Part shown: piece by piece, positions 55,486 through 64,000 of the stretch
Position numbering within the stretch: the first letter of the stretch is position 1
Layout: every line of letters begins with the position of its first letter
From: Dromiciops gliroides
Taxonomy: Eukaryota; Chordata; Mammalia; Microbiotheria; Microbiotheriidae
Reading direction: 5' to 3'
DNA length: 64,000 nucleotides
Assembly (NCBI RefSeq): GCF_019393635.1
Contig: NC_057863.1
Span: 572,950,284-573,014,283, forward strand
Notes under the pieces: generated by a model
What the model was told of the DNA's origin: nothing
Database searches by the model: none
Seen by the model: the letters and a program-made list of their open reading frames with translations, nothing else
Made by a program: the position numbers and the translations under genes

Positions 55486-56944
55486 AAAAATATATGGTCA
55501 CAGCACAGCAGAGTGTGTGACCTTTCCACCTTTTAAAACTCAGGGCAGAGATCTGGGACAATTTAATTCAATAAATTTACTTCTGAGTCATGTGACCCAC
55601 AGAATGGAGGACCAGGCATTTTCTCTGATCTGATGACCTCTCAGACTTCTCCAAAGTAGAAATAATGCACCAGAGATAAAGCAGTTTTAGCTGTTTCCAT
55701 GTTCTGGGACATCAAGAACCCCAAAGAACTCCGTGAACTAATACCTAAATGGTGCTCATTCAAGCATCCCCACCACCTGTCATGCTCCTGGCATTGGCAA
55801 GGCCTCCAGAGCTGGTCTGAGCCACAGACTTGCCCTCCAAGCTCCAACCTGAAGAAGTTTGCCCAGGGCATGATAGCCAGTGTCACACTCTCATTCTGTG
55901 CTCCAAAAGAACTTTACAGAAGAAGGAAGGAACAGAGAAGGAGACATGTCTGGGTTTTAACAGAGCTCAACTCTTCATCCCCCACCCAGTGCTGGGGATC
56001 CGAACTCCAAATATAAGAAATCTGCCCCTTAAAGCAACAGCAACAGCATGGCAGCTGCTCCACCACTGAGACAGAGAACTGAGAAATGAAGGCAATGGGG
56101 CAGGACATTATGTGTATGGGGGGGCGGGGTGTGCTGTGTGGCACTCCACTAACCCTGAAAAAAAGAGCCCAGCATCCAGCTGGGGTGAAGTCTGCTCCTC
56201 CCACCCCCAAGTCACATGAGGCAGAGACCTTTAGGCTGGTGAACCATGAATTGGCCAGAGTGGGAGGGGACTGAAATGCTTTGAGATCCATCCTTCAGGG
56301 AAACAACCTGAAGATGGAAGGAAGTCAGGGAGTGAGCAATGGGGAAAATAAAGAGGAAAAAAAGACTGAATTATCAAGAGTCTCAAGAAGATGAAACGTC
56401 AAAGACCTCGAACATAAGCAGATTAAACAACAAGGAAAATATTAACAGCAGAAGGAAATATGGCCTCCCGACCTAGTAAATGAGTTCAGGCATCTGTGAA
56501 TAAATATTGGAACACAAGGGAAACGATTCGATACCAAATGAGGTAGAGAACTGCGTGGATTTTGAGGAGAACACAGAACTACCATGTGCTGGTTCTAAGT
56601 GGCTTAAAAGAGAGATGAGAATTTTGGGAGCAGAATTGATGGCCAGCACAACAGAAATAATTGGCAGAATAGAAAAACTTTCATCGGAAGTGGCGAGTCT
56701 TACTAAAGAAAAAGAGAGAGAGAGAGAGAAACAGAGAGAGAGAGAGAGAGAGAGAACAAATGATTGGGAATTCAAGGACGTAGAAGCAAAAGGACACTCT
56801 GGAAGAAGAGAAGTCCCTGAGTGGGGCCCTGAAGGGAGTGAGAGATTCCCAGAAGAGAAAGTAAGATGGAGAGCATTCCAGAGTCTACCTGTGCAAAAGC
56901 GCAGCAGCAGGAAATGGAAGATTTTTGATAGGGAACATTCATCA
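55486..56944 (+). other. Unexplained block, possibly a decayed L1/HAL1 5' end
   Basis: GC-richer than its surroundings, with a 146-residue plus frame (56507-56947) that contains a helical stretch LKREMRILGAELMASTTEII before a GA microsatellite. The order of a GC-rich leader followed by an A-rich, coiled-coil-like frame recalls L1 5' UTR plus ORF1, but no diagnostic motif was found. A host exon is not excluded. The C-terminal part overlaps a GAGCATTCCAGAG ancient-repeat motif. Confidence 0.3.
56712..56756 (+). repeat. (GA)n microsatellite
   Basis: GA dinucleotides with one AACA interruption. Confidence 0.95.
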
Positions 56945-57190
56945 TAATAGCTAGCATTTATATAGCATGCTAACGTTTGCAAAGCATTCTACCAATATTA
57001 TTTCATTTTATCCAAACAACCCTGCAAATAAAACAACCCTAGGAGGAGGAGTGTGGTGTGTGTGTGTGTGTGTGTGTGTGCATACGTGTGCACGCGCTAC
57101 TATTGTCCCCATTTTACAGATGAGGAAACTGAGGTGAACAGAGATTAAGTGACTTGCCCAGAGTTAATATGGAATCAGGAAGACCTGAGT
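56945..57190 (-). mobile_element. MIR/THER1-type CORE-SINE with internal (TG)n
   Basis: TAGCATTTATATAGCATGC, AACAACCCTGCAAATAAAAC, a TG run at 57051-57092, then CCCCATTTTACAGATGAGG. Confidence 0.8.
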
Positions 57191-57340
57191 TTGAGTATCA
57201 AGTAAGCTTATCTAATTCAACCCCTTCACTTTAATCACAAGCAAATCAAGGCCCAGGGGATCAAAGCAACTTTGCCCAAAGGTCACATAATTAGGGAGCA
57301 GCACAGGTAGTATTCAAACCCAGGACTTGAAAATTCTTAT
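57191..57340 (-). repeat. Ancient MIR-like fragment
   Basis: TAATTCAACCCCTTCACTTT, then AGGTCACATAATTAGGG and CAAACCCAGGA. Confidence 0.5.
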
Positions 57341-58250
57341 CCAATATTTGTTCCAAAAATAGGGGCATGGTAAAAATTGGAAAAATGTGACTTACACTTT
57401 TCATGCTATAAAATACAGAACAAAGATCTTGGACGAGGTCATGTCACTCTCTTGAAGTCCTTCAACGCAGTCCAGGGATTTCTAGTCCAAGATCTCTCGC
57501 CAGTATTTCCCTAGTCAAGGAAGAGGTTTTATATATAATAATCACTCCTCAATCTCAATAGCATCCTCTTTAAGGGTCTCAAAAAGGTAAGATCGAATTT
57601 ATTTCTGCAACATTTCTGTGCCGTTGGCAAGTGGATAGAATTTTACCCTACCAGCTCCCACTCAGCACAAATGAAGTGTCAAGGTCGTCACATTGAAGCA
57701 GAAAGAGATTGAGTAAGTGAGTGAGTGAGTCCTAGAGCTGGAAATGGAATCTAGGTCTTCTGACTCCCCAAAGCTCCACGCAGTCCGCCCCCTGGCCCAC
57801 ACTGCCTCTGCATTGGGTTACAAAGCTCCCCTTTACACACTCACCTAGAAAACTGGAAGCGTGAGTGCTGGCAGTCATAGCATTTAAAAGAATACGTTCA
57901 GTTCCCAGAGAAACAGGATATTACCTCGAGAATCTTTGTTCTCATCCCACTCTATCAGTCTCTGAACATACTGTATGTACTCTGAGGACGATGCCTCCTA
58001 GTAATCCGGTTTGGCGTGATTCAGCTAGTGATTCTGGTGTTATCTGGGAGAATAAACTGAGAAGAGCAGCATCCCCTCTCTAGACACCAGCTAAGGTTTC
58101 TTAAGTGAGCAACGTAGTATCTGGCACAGGTCCATCAGAGAACAATACAAACAACTCACAAAGATGAATGAATGGAAAAGACTCTGGAAACCCAGTCCCA
58201 CATGTTATAAATGCTTACCTTGGAGCTTTTGGATCAATTATGTATGTGTT
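57341..58250. other. Unassigned sequence, weak L2-like trace
   Basis: 57436-57480 (GTCACTCTCTTGAAGTCCTTC) could be L2 ORF2 remains. The rest is not recognised. No gene seen. Confidence 0.35.
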
Positions 58251-58401
58251 GGGGCAGCTAGGTGGCGCAGTGGATAGAGCACCGGCCCTGAATTCAGGAG
58301 GACCTAAGTTCAAATCCGGCCTCACACCCTTGACACTTACTAGCTGTGTGACCCTGGGCAAGTCATTTAACCCCAATTGCCTCACCAAAAAAAAAAAAAA
58401 T
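58251..58401 (+). mobile_element. WSINE-like SINE
   Basis: ATGTATGTGTT on both sides. Confidence 0.93.
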
Positions 58402-58535
58402 GTATGTGTTACTCAGAGAGAGTGAAAGGCTCATTTCCATTTCTGATAATAATTTATATATTAAAATATATATCTATATAGGTATATATGTATTATATAT
58501 ACATACATAAATACATATGTGTGCATCTGTGTGTG

Positions 58536-58768
58536 TTAAAGTAGACAGAGCACCAGTCCTGGAGTCACGAAGACCTGAGTTCAAATCTGGCCTCAGACAT
58601 TTACTAAGTGTACGACCCTAGACAAGTCATTTTAACCCTGTTTATCTCAATTCTTCATCTATAAAATGAGCTAGAGAAGGAAATGGCAAACCACTCTAGT
58701 ATCTTTGCCAATAAAACCAAAAATGGGGCCACAAAGAGTCAGACATGACTCAACAACAACAACAACAT
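58536..58768 (+). mobile_element. MAR1-type SINE, head truncated
   Basis: Starts within the head (GTAGACAGAGCACCAGTCC). GGAAATGGCAAACCACTCT, then AGTCAGACATGACTCAACAA and a CAA-repeat end. Confidence 0.87.
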
Positions 58769-58829
58769 ATGTGTCTATACATATATATGCACATATTTAA
58801 ATATATAATTATTTCTATTTATATTGCAC

Positions 58830-59020
58830 TTAAGGTTTCTAAAGCATTATACATACACTTCATTTGATACAATAACAATAGGTTGCACTATTGTCATTCC
58901 CACTTTACAGATGAAATTGAACCAAACAGAGTTTAAGTGACTTGTCCAGGGTCACCCAGCTAGTAAGTGTCTAAAGCATAATTTGAACTCAAGTCTTTCT
59001 TACTATCCACTATGCCCCCT
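58830..59020 (-). mobile_element. MIR/THER1-type CORE-SINE
   Basis: GCACTTAAGGTTTCTAAAGC, CCCACTTTACAGATG, then GGTCACCCAGCTAGTAAGTG. Confidence 0.75.
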
Positions 59021-59497
59021 AATTGGTGTGACAGACAGGTAGAACAGAAAACTAGTAGAGTACCAGCAAGTTCAAGTGCATCCACAAGGATGACCTGTGG
59101 ATCCTACTGAGGCCAGGTAGTTTCCATGGGCAGCAGGCCATATTATTTGCTTCCCTCACCTCTAAAAGTCCAAAAAGTACAGATTGCTATTGAGGACCCT
59201 GGGAAAATATTCTACTTGGAGATCTGTTGCAAGAGGTTTTAAAGCCAAATCTAATTATTTCTTTCATGTCTTTCTCAACCTTCAGATCTGTGCAGAGATC
59301 AGGGACCCAATATAGTTGGGTACAAAAAGGAAATGGTTGTCAGAAGAGATTAGGTAGAAGGTGTTATGAAAAATGTGGAATCTGAAAATGATTCCTAGGA
59401 CAGAGGAAATTCTTAATAAAAAGTCCAGGAAGTACACAGGTTTCCAGATAATGTGAGTTGGGAGTGACAGTATGATAACTTCTAATGATCTAATAAC
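59021..59497. other. Unassigned sequence
   Basis: Nothing recognised. Confidence 0.4.
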
Positions 59498-59768
59498 AAT
59501 AATAGTAACAACTAGCATTTATATAAAGCCTACAGCATGTCAGGTACTGTGTTAAGTATTTTACAAATATCTCATTTGATGCTTACAACAACCCTAGGAA
59601 ATAGGTGCTATTATTATCCTCACTTTACAGTTGAAGAAACTGAGGCAAACAGAGGTTAAATGACTTGCCCAAAGTCACACACTAGTAAGTGTCTGAGGCC
59701 ACATGTGAACTCGGCTCTTCCTGACTCCAGGCCCAGTGCTCTATCTACTGTAGCACCTATCTGCCCTC
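59498..59768 (-). mobile_element. MIR/THER1-type CORE-SINE
   Basis: AACTAGCATTTATATAAAGCC, CTTACAACAACCCTAGG, AGAAACTGAGGCAAACAGAGG and GCACCTATCTGCCC: a full-length reverse copy. Confidence 0.82.
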
Positions 59769-60420
59769 AATATACTTAAGAGAGACAGTGTGGCCTAGCA
59801 GATCGAGGACTGAATTTGGAAACAGGAAGATTTAAGTCATATCTATGGCTCTGTACCGCTGGGCACGTCACTTGAGACTATCACCTGTAGAGAAGGTGCC
59901 AATCTTCACTGAAAAAGGAAGACAGTAGTGGGTGGGGGGAGAGGGAAAGGCCTCCTGGAATACATGAGATTTGAGCTGAGATTGGCAAGGAAGAGTGTGT
60001 AGAGAAGGAAGAGATGAGGGTTGAAGACAGACCCTTGGGGGAACACATTTAACCAAAAGGGTTGGGACAAGGATGAATAGCAAAGGAGAGAGAGAAGAAA
60101 CAGTAGGAGAGGTAAGAAGAAAACCAGATAATGATTCATTCATAAGCTATCCAACTGTCATGGAGGAACATTCAGCTATCCAAGCTATCATGTAGGGAAA
60201 ATAGCAGTTGGACATCCTGGATGCTTCTGTAGTGTATCCAGAACCAAGGAAGAAGAGAATATCCAGGACAAAATATTTAACATTACCAACAGTTGAAAAG
60301 AAAACAAAGAGAATAAGAATTGGAAAAAAAAGAAAAAGCTTAGTTTGTTCCTTATTTCCCAACTGTCTGAACCAAAGTAAATTTCTAACTATAAAACTTT
60401 TACTACGAAAGTCCTTTTAT
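59769..60420. other. Unassigned sequence with weak ancient-repeat similarity
   Basis: 59930-60110 has GGCCTCCTGGAATACATGAG and GAGCTGAGATTGGCAAGG, resembling the ancient long repeat. Not certain. Confidence 0.35.
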
Positions 60421-60574
60421 TCTTTTTTTTTTTTTTTTGGTGGGGCAATGAGGGTTAAGTGACTTGCCCAGGGTCACACAGCTGGTAAGTGTCAAGTGTC
60501 TGAGGCTGGATTTGAACTCAGGTCCTCCTGAATCCAGGGCTGGTGCTTTATCCACTGCGCTACCTAGCTGCCCC
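60421..60574 (-). mobile_element. WSINE-like SINE
   Basis: GAAAGTCCTTTTATTCT on both sides, an exact 17-bp duplication. Confidence 0.94.
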
Positions 60575-60664
60575 TGAAAGTCCTTTTATTCTAAAAATGT
60601 GAAGTTAAGCTTAAGGGCTTTAAACTGGAAAGGACAAGAGAGAGGAAAAAACTCCCCTATGTAT

Positions 60665-61262
60665 ACCCAGCAAGCTAATTACCACAGAGAGTAACTATTG
60701 GGTGGGAACATTGGCCATCGAATGCCCAGAAGTTCACAAGAAAATTGGTTCAAGAAAGAAGCCAGTAAAAGATTTACATGACCTGATGCTGACTGAGAGG
60801 AGCAGCACCAGGAGAACATTGTACACAGTAACAGTAACATTGTGTGATGATCAACTGTGAGAGACTTGGCTCTTCTCAGCAGTGCAATGATCCAAAACGA
60901 TTCCAAAGAACTCATGATGGAAAATATTCTCCACATCCAGAAAAAAGAACTGTGGATTCTGAACGCAGATTGAACCATTCTGTTTCTATTTGGGGGCTGG
61001 GTTTTTTTCCTTCTTTTGTGAGGTTTTTCCCTTGTGCCCTGACTCTTCTTTCACAATATGACTAATGCAGAAATATGTTCAATGTAATTGTATATATATA
61101 ACCTATATCAGATTGCTTTCCATCTTGGGGAGGGGGAAGGGAAGGGAGGGTGGGAGAAAAATTTGGAACTAAAAATTCTATAAAAACAAATGTCGAAAAC
61201 TATCCTTGTATGTAACTAGAAAATAATAAAATTCTTTAATAAAAATTTAAAAAGTAAAAAAG
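60665..61262 (+). mobile_element. L1 3' end, inactive
   Basis: CTGACTGAGAGGAGCAGCAC, GAACATTGTACACAGTAAC, the AAAGAACTGTGGATTCTGA block, the GGGAGGGGGAAGGGAAGGG polypurine stretch and an AATAAAATTCTTTAATAAA end. Confidence 0.87.
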
Positions 61263-61669
61263 AAAGAAGCCAGGTTATGTATGTGCATGCATTTGACTGT
61301 GATTCCTTTTCAGAGATTTCCATGAAGGAGAAGGCAGAAGAAGGGAGAGACACAGAATTCGAATGGTGGACAGACTTTCATCTTGAGAAGGGTACCCCCC
61401 AGAAGTGAGAGGGTGGGGCTGTGGTGGCCAAGTCTGGAGAGTTAGAAGCTGAGGTAAGAGTTGATTGAAGGATGGCCAGTCTGGACCACTCTCCAAAATG
61501 GAGGACCCAGGAAAAACTCATTCATGAAAAATGAAAGGAGAAATATAGCAGGAATTTGGGGATAGATCTCAAGCCTGACAAAGATGTATTATATAGTAAT
61601 GATGGGAGACTTCAGTTATCTAGGCATCTGCTGGAGCTCTCACCAAAGCAAAGTAGTTAATAACTTGTT
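61263..61669. other. Unassigned sequence
   Basis: 61340-61530 has short L2- or ERV-like wording but nothing diagnostic. Confidence 0.35.
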
Positions 61670-61915
61670 GATTTATTGACATTTACATAGTGTTTCAAAG
61701 TTTGTGAAGTGCTTTACATGTAATCTCATTTGATCCCTACTACAACTCTATGAGATAGGTACTATTATCCCATTTTATAAATAAGGAAACTGAGGCTGAG
61801 AAAGGTGAAGTGACTTACCCAGGTTCACATAGTAAGTACTGGAATCAGGATTCAAAATCAGACCTTTCTGACTCCAAGTCCAGAGTTCTGTCCACTATGC
61901 CACCTAACCACCTTC
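61670..61915 (-). mobile_element. MIR/THER1-type CORE-SINE
   Basis: ATTTACATAGTGTTTCAAAG, CCCATTTTATAAATAAGG, GAAACTGAGGCTGAGAAAGG and CCACTATGCCACCTAACC. Confidence 0.8.
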
Positions 61916-61919
61916 ATGA

Positions 61920-62735
61920 TGCTTGCATTTTTCAAAAAGTGGACAGACCAATAGTAGAGAATTCTGTTCTGGGTCTGATTCTCAGCAACAAGGAAAGCAA
62001 TTCATTGGTGGTGTGAAAATTATACAAATCTTGGAGGAAAGTAACTATCCCTTCACTGAGATTGTGATAGAGATGTGGAAAGCCAAGAATAGTTTGACAT
62101 GGCCCTTAGATTTGGGGATATTTCACGTAGTTCAGAAGATAAATTTGGTAGGATCTTATAATAGGCCATTCTCTCACTTTTCTCAAGAAGTTCAATACCT
62201 GATCCACAGCTTCCTCTCTACCTTACCCCCTATGCTTCTACTAGGGAACTTCAGCATAAATGTTGATGGTCCCTCAAACAAATTAGCTTTCCAGTGCCTT
62301 AATCTCATCTTCCACCAGCTATTCCTTCTGTCTACCTCAGCCATACAAAGAAACAATCACACCCTTGATCTTAACCATCACACACAAGTGTTCCATTTTC
62401 ATGAATTCTGAAATTCCTTTATCTAACCATCATTTCCTATTGTTCCATCTCTCCTCATTACTAATCTTGTTCTTTGCCCTCACCATGATATCTGATCTCT
62501 CCATCCTTCAGTAGTCTCCTAGGCCATCATCATCTTTGTTTCACTTTCCTCCCTTTCCAATCTTGATCTATAGCTAACTATTTCAATGTTGCATCACATC
62601 ATCTTTTCTCAAATCCCTTGCCTCTCTTCTCCTACTGTCATTCATGCCTTGGCATGATTGTAAGCTCCTTGAGGGGAGGGACTATCTTTTGACTCATTTT
62701 GTATCTACAATGCTTAGCAAAATGCCCAACATATG
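61920..62735 (+). mobile_element. L2 LINE endonuclease region with L2-type 3' end, inactive
   Basis: One plus frame gives LLGNFSINVDGPSNKLAFQ, the decayed L2 motif GDFNIHVDDPSN, followed about 50 residues on by NNHTLDLNHH, the HTLDL motif near the endonuclease end. 62660-62735 is an L2-type 3' end (TGTAAGCTCCTTGAGGGGAG) cut by the next SINE. Confidence 0.75.
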
Positions 62736-62980
62736 TTGTTGTTCAGTTGTGTCTTATTCTTTGTGACCCCATTTGGGATTTTCTTGGCAAAGATATTGAA
62801 GTGGTTTACCATTTCCTATTCCAACTCATTTTACAGATGAGGAAACTGAGGCAAACAGGGCTAAATGACTTGCCCAGAATCACACAACTAATAAACATCT
62901 GAGGCCGGATTTGAACTCACAAAGATGAATCTTCCTGACTCCAGGTCTGGCAGCATATCCACTGCAACACCTAGCTGAGA
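62735..62980 (-). mobile_element. MAR1-type SINE with BovB/RTE tail
   Basis: TTGTTGTTCAGTTGTGTC, GACCCCATTTGGGATTTTC, ACAGATGAGGAAACTGAGGC, then ACACCTAGCTGAG. Confidence 0.84.
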
Positions 62981-64000
62981 CATCATAAGTGACCAGCTGA
63001 CTGGCAAACCCCAACCCTGTTGTACTCCTATCTTCTTTCTTTTCTGTTCTTACTCATGTGATGCTAAACAGAACTAGAGGCAGTCACACACCTGTGCTTA
63101 TGGAGCCCCCTAATCATCTGTTCTCAGCTGGGTCCTCACCGTAGCAATGAAATCCTTTTCCTACTCTTTGTGATGCCCTACCATGTTCCCCATAGCAACT
63201 GTTCCAAACCTCCTTTTTTCTTCTCAACCTTCCCATGCCTCCTCCTCTCTCTCAGCTGAGGACCTTGCTTTGTACTCTACAGAAAAAATAGTTGGTCAGC
63301 AGGCAAGTATTAAGCCTTGGGCTAAGTGATAAAGATAAAAAAAAACCCAAAACACAGTCTCTTCCCTCAAGGAGTCCACATTCTAATGAGGAAAAGAATG
63401 TACAAGCTAAGTTGTGGATATAACATATGCACAGAGTATATGGAAGGTAATAGAGACCATTTGGCATGAGTTCCCTCTTCTTACATAGGCCTCAAAACCC
63501 TTTTAGAACCTTCCCCCAATTTCTCCCCCTTTACTTCAGTCTGACAAGACGGCTCTTCTCACCAAGGTCAGCCTCTTTACTTGTAACCTTAATTCCATTA
63601 TCAGTGACTTCCTAATTGCTAAATCCTATGACCTTTTTTCAGTCTCCACCCTCTTTTACCTACCAGCATTTTGCCCCATCTCCTGTGGGAAAATATTTTT
63701 TCCATTGGCCCCAGAGCCATGACCTTCCCTTTGTTCTCCTATGTCTCTAAACTGCTTCTTCTCCATTTCCTCTGCTAATTCCTCATCCTCTTTTGACCTT
63801 AAGGTGGGTATTGCTTAAAAATCTATCCTTAGCCATTTTCTTCTCTCTACAGCATCTCCTTAGGGTGACTCATTCACTCCCACAGCTTCAACGATTACTG
63901 CTACACAGACGACTTCCAAATAAGTCTGGCGCCAACCCTAGACCTCTCCACCTATTTGTCTCACTAGCATCTCAAACTCAACAAGTCCAAAATCTACCTT
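62981..64000 (+). mobile_element. L2 LINE reverse transcriptase region, inactive, cut by the window end
   Basis: 63540-64000 follows the RT of L2. A plus frame at about 63875-63960 gives IHSHSFNDYCYTDDFQISLA, where the catalytic YADD box is YTDD. Upstream, LTLRWVLL-region sequence takes the place of VPQGSVLSPLLF. An ancient dispersed repeat interrupts at 63290-63460. Confidence 0.72.
63290..63460 (+). repeat. Ancient dispersed repeat fragment
   Basis: CTCTTCCCTCAAGGAGTCCAC and ATTCTAATGAGG match the middle of the long repeat seen at 8.5 kb. Confidence 0.5.

Noticed and set aside
60208-60462. 84-residue basic frame (KKRISRTKYLTLPTVEKKTKR region)
   Set aside because: The C-terminal part is SINE sequence and the rest has no recognisable domain.
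3827-60574. CRISPR-like or other spaced repeat array formed by the many similar ~140-bp units
   Set aside because: The units are dispersed SINEs with separate target duplications and variable orientation, in a vertebrate genome.

Overview
The window looks like marsupial nuclear DNA. About forty copies of a short tRNA-headed SINE of the marsupial WSINE/MAR kind are scattered through it. They sit with BovB/RTE-tailed MAR1-type SINEs, MIR/THER1-type CORE-SINEs, and L1, L2, CR1/L3 and BovB LINE fossils, a mix typical of marsupials. The youngest SINEs still have near-perfect target-site duplications. I cannot name the species; an Australian marsupial is my guess. Family names come from recognition by eye, not from a library search.

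The only recognisable host gene is at the left edge: the coding exon of CCDC70 (84-755, + strand), followed by its poly(A) signal (871-876). In human, CCDC70 is followed by ATP7B in the opposite orientation. No ATP7B exon was seen, so I infer that the remaining ~63 kb is intergenic DNA downstream of CCDC70.

Layout: 0.9-10.8 kb holds unassigned sequence with scattered SINEs and a GGAA/GAAA tract. 10.8-14.0 kb is a near-full-length dead BovB/RTE LINE pierced by four SINEs. 14.45-17.2 kb is a minus-strand L1 3' half with three SINEs inside and a fourth at its 3' edge. 17.3-24.2 kb holds a 183-bp hAT-like MITE inside a CORE-SINE, two solo LTRs of different families and CR1/L3 pieces. 25-32 kb holds a SINE pair, L2 and ancient repeats, two more solo LTRs, a 400-nt polypurine tract and an L1 3' end. 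33-42 kb holds a 330-bp GGAA/GGGAA array, two L1 3' fragments, an endonuclease fossil of another LINE, and an L1 ORF1 region split by a solo LTR. 43-51 kb holds CR1/L3 fragments, an L1 5'-UTR-like block, a GT/GGG minisatellite and two solo LTRs. 52-64 kb is mainly SINEs, CORE-SINEs, an L1 3' end and an L2 ORF2 that runs off the right edge.

The window does not show genes working together. Its main content is a layered insertion history: LINEs were invaded by LTRs, which were invaded by SINEs. It also shows how SINEs that share one tRNA head carry tails matching three different LINEs (L1-type A tail, BovB/RTE, L2). Seven solo LTRs in four families have defined ends; no retroviral internal genes were seen.
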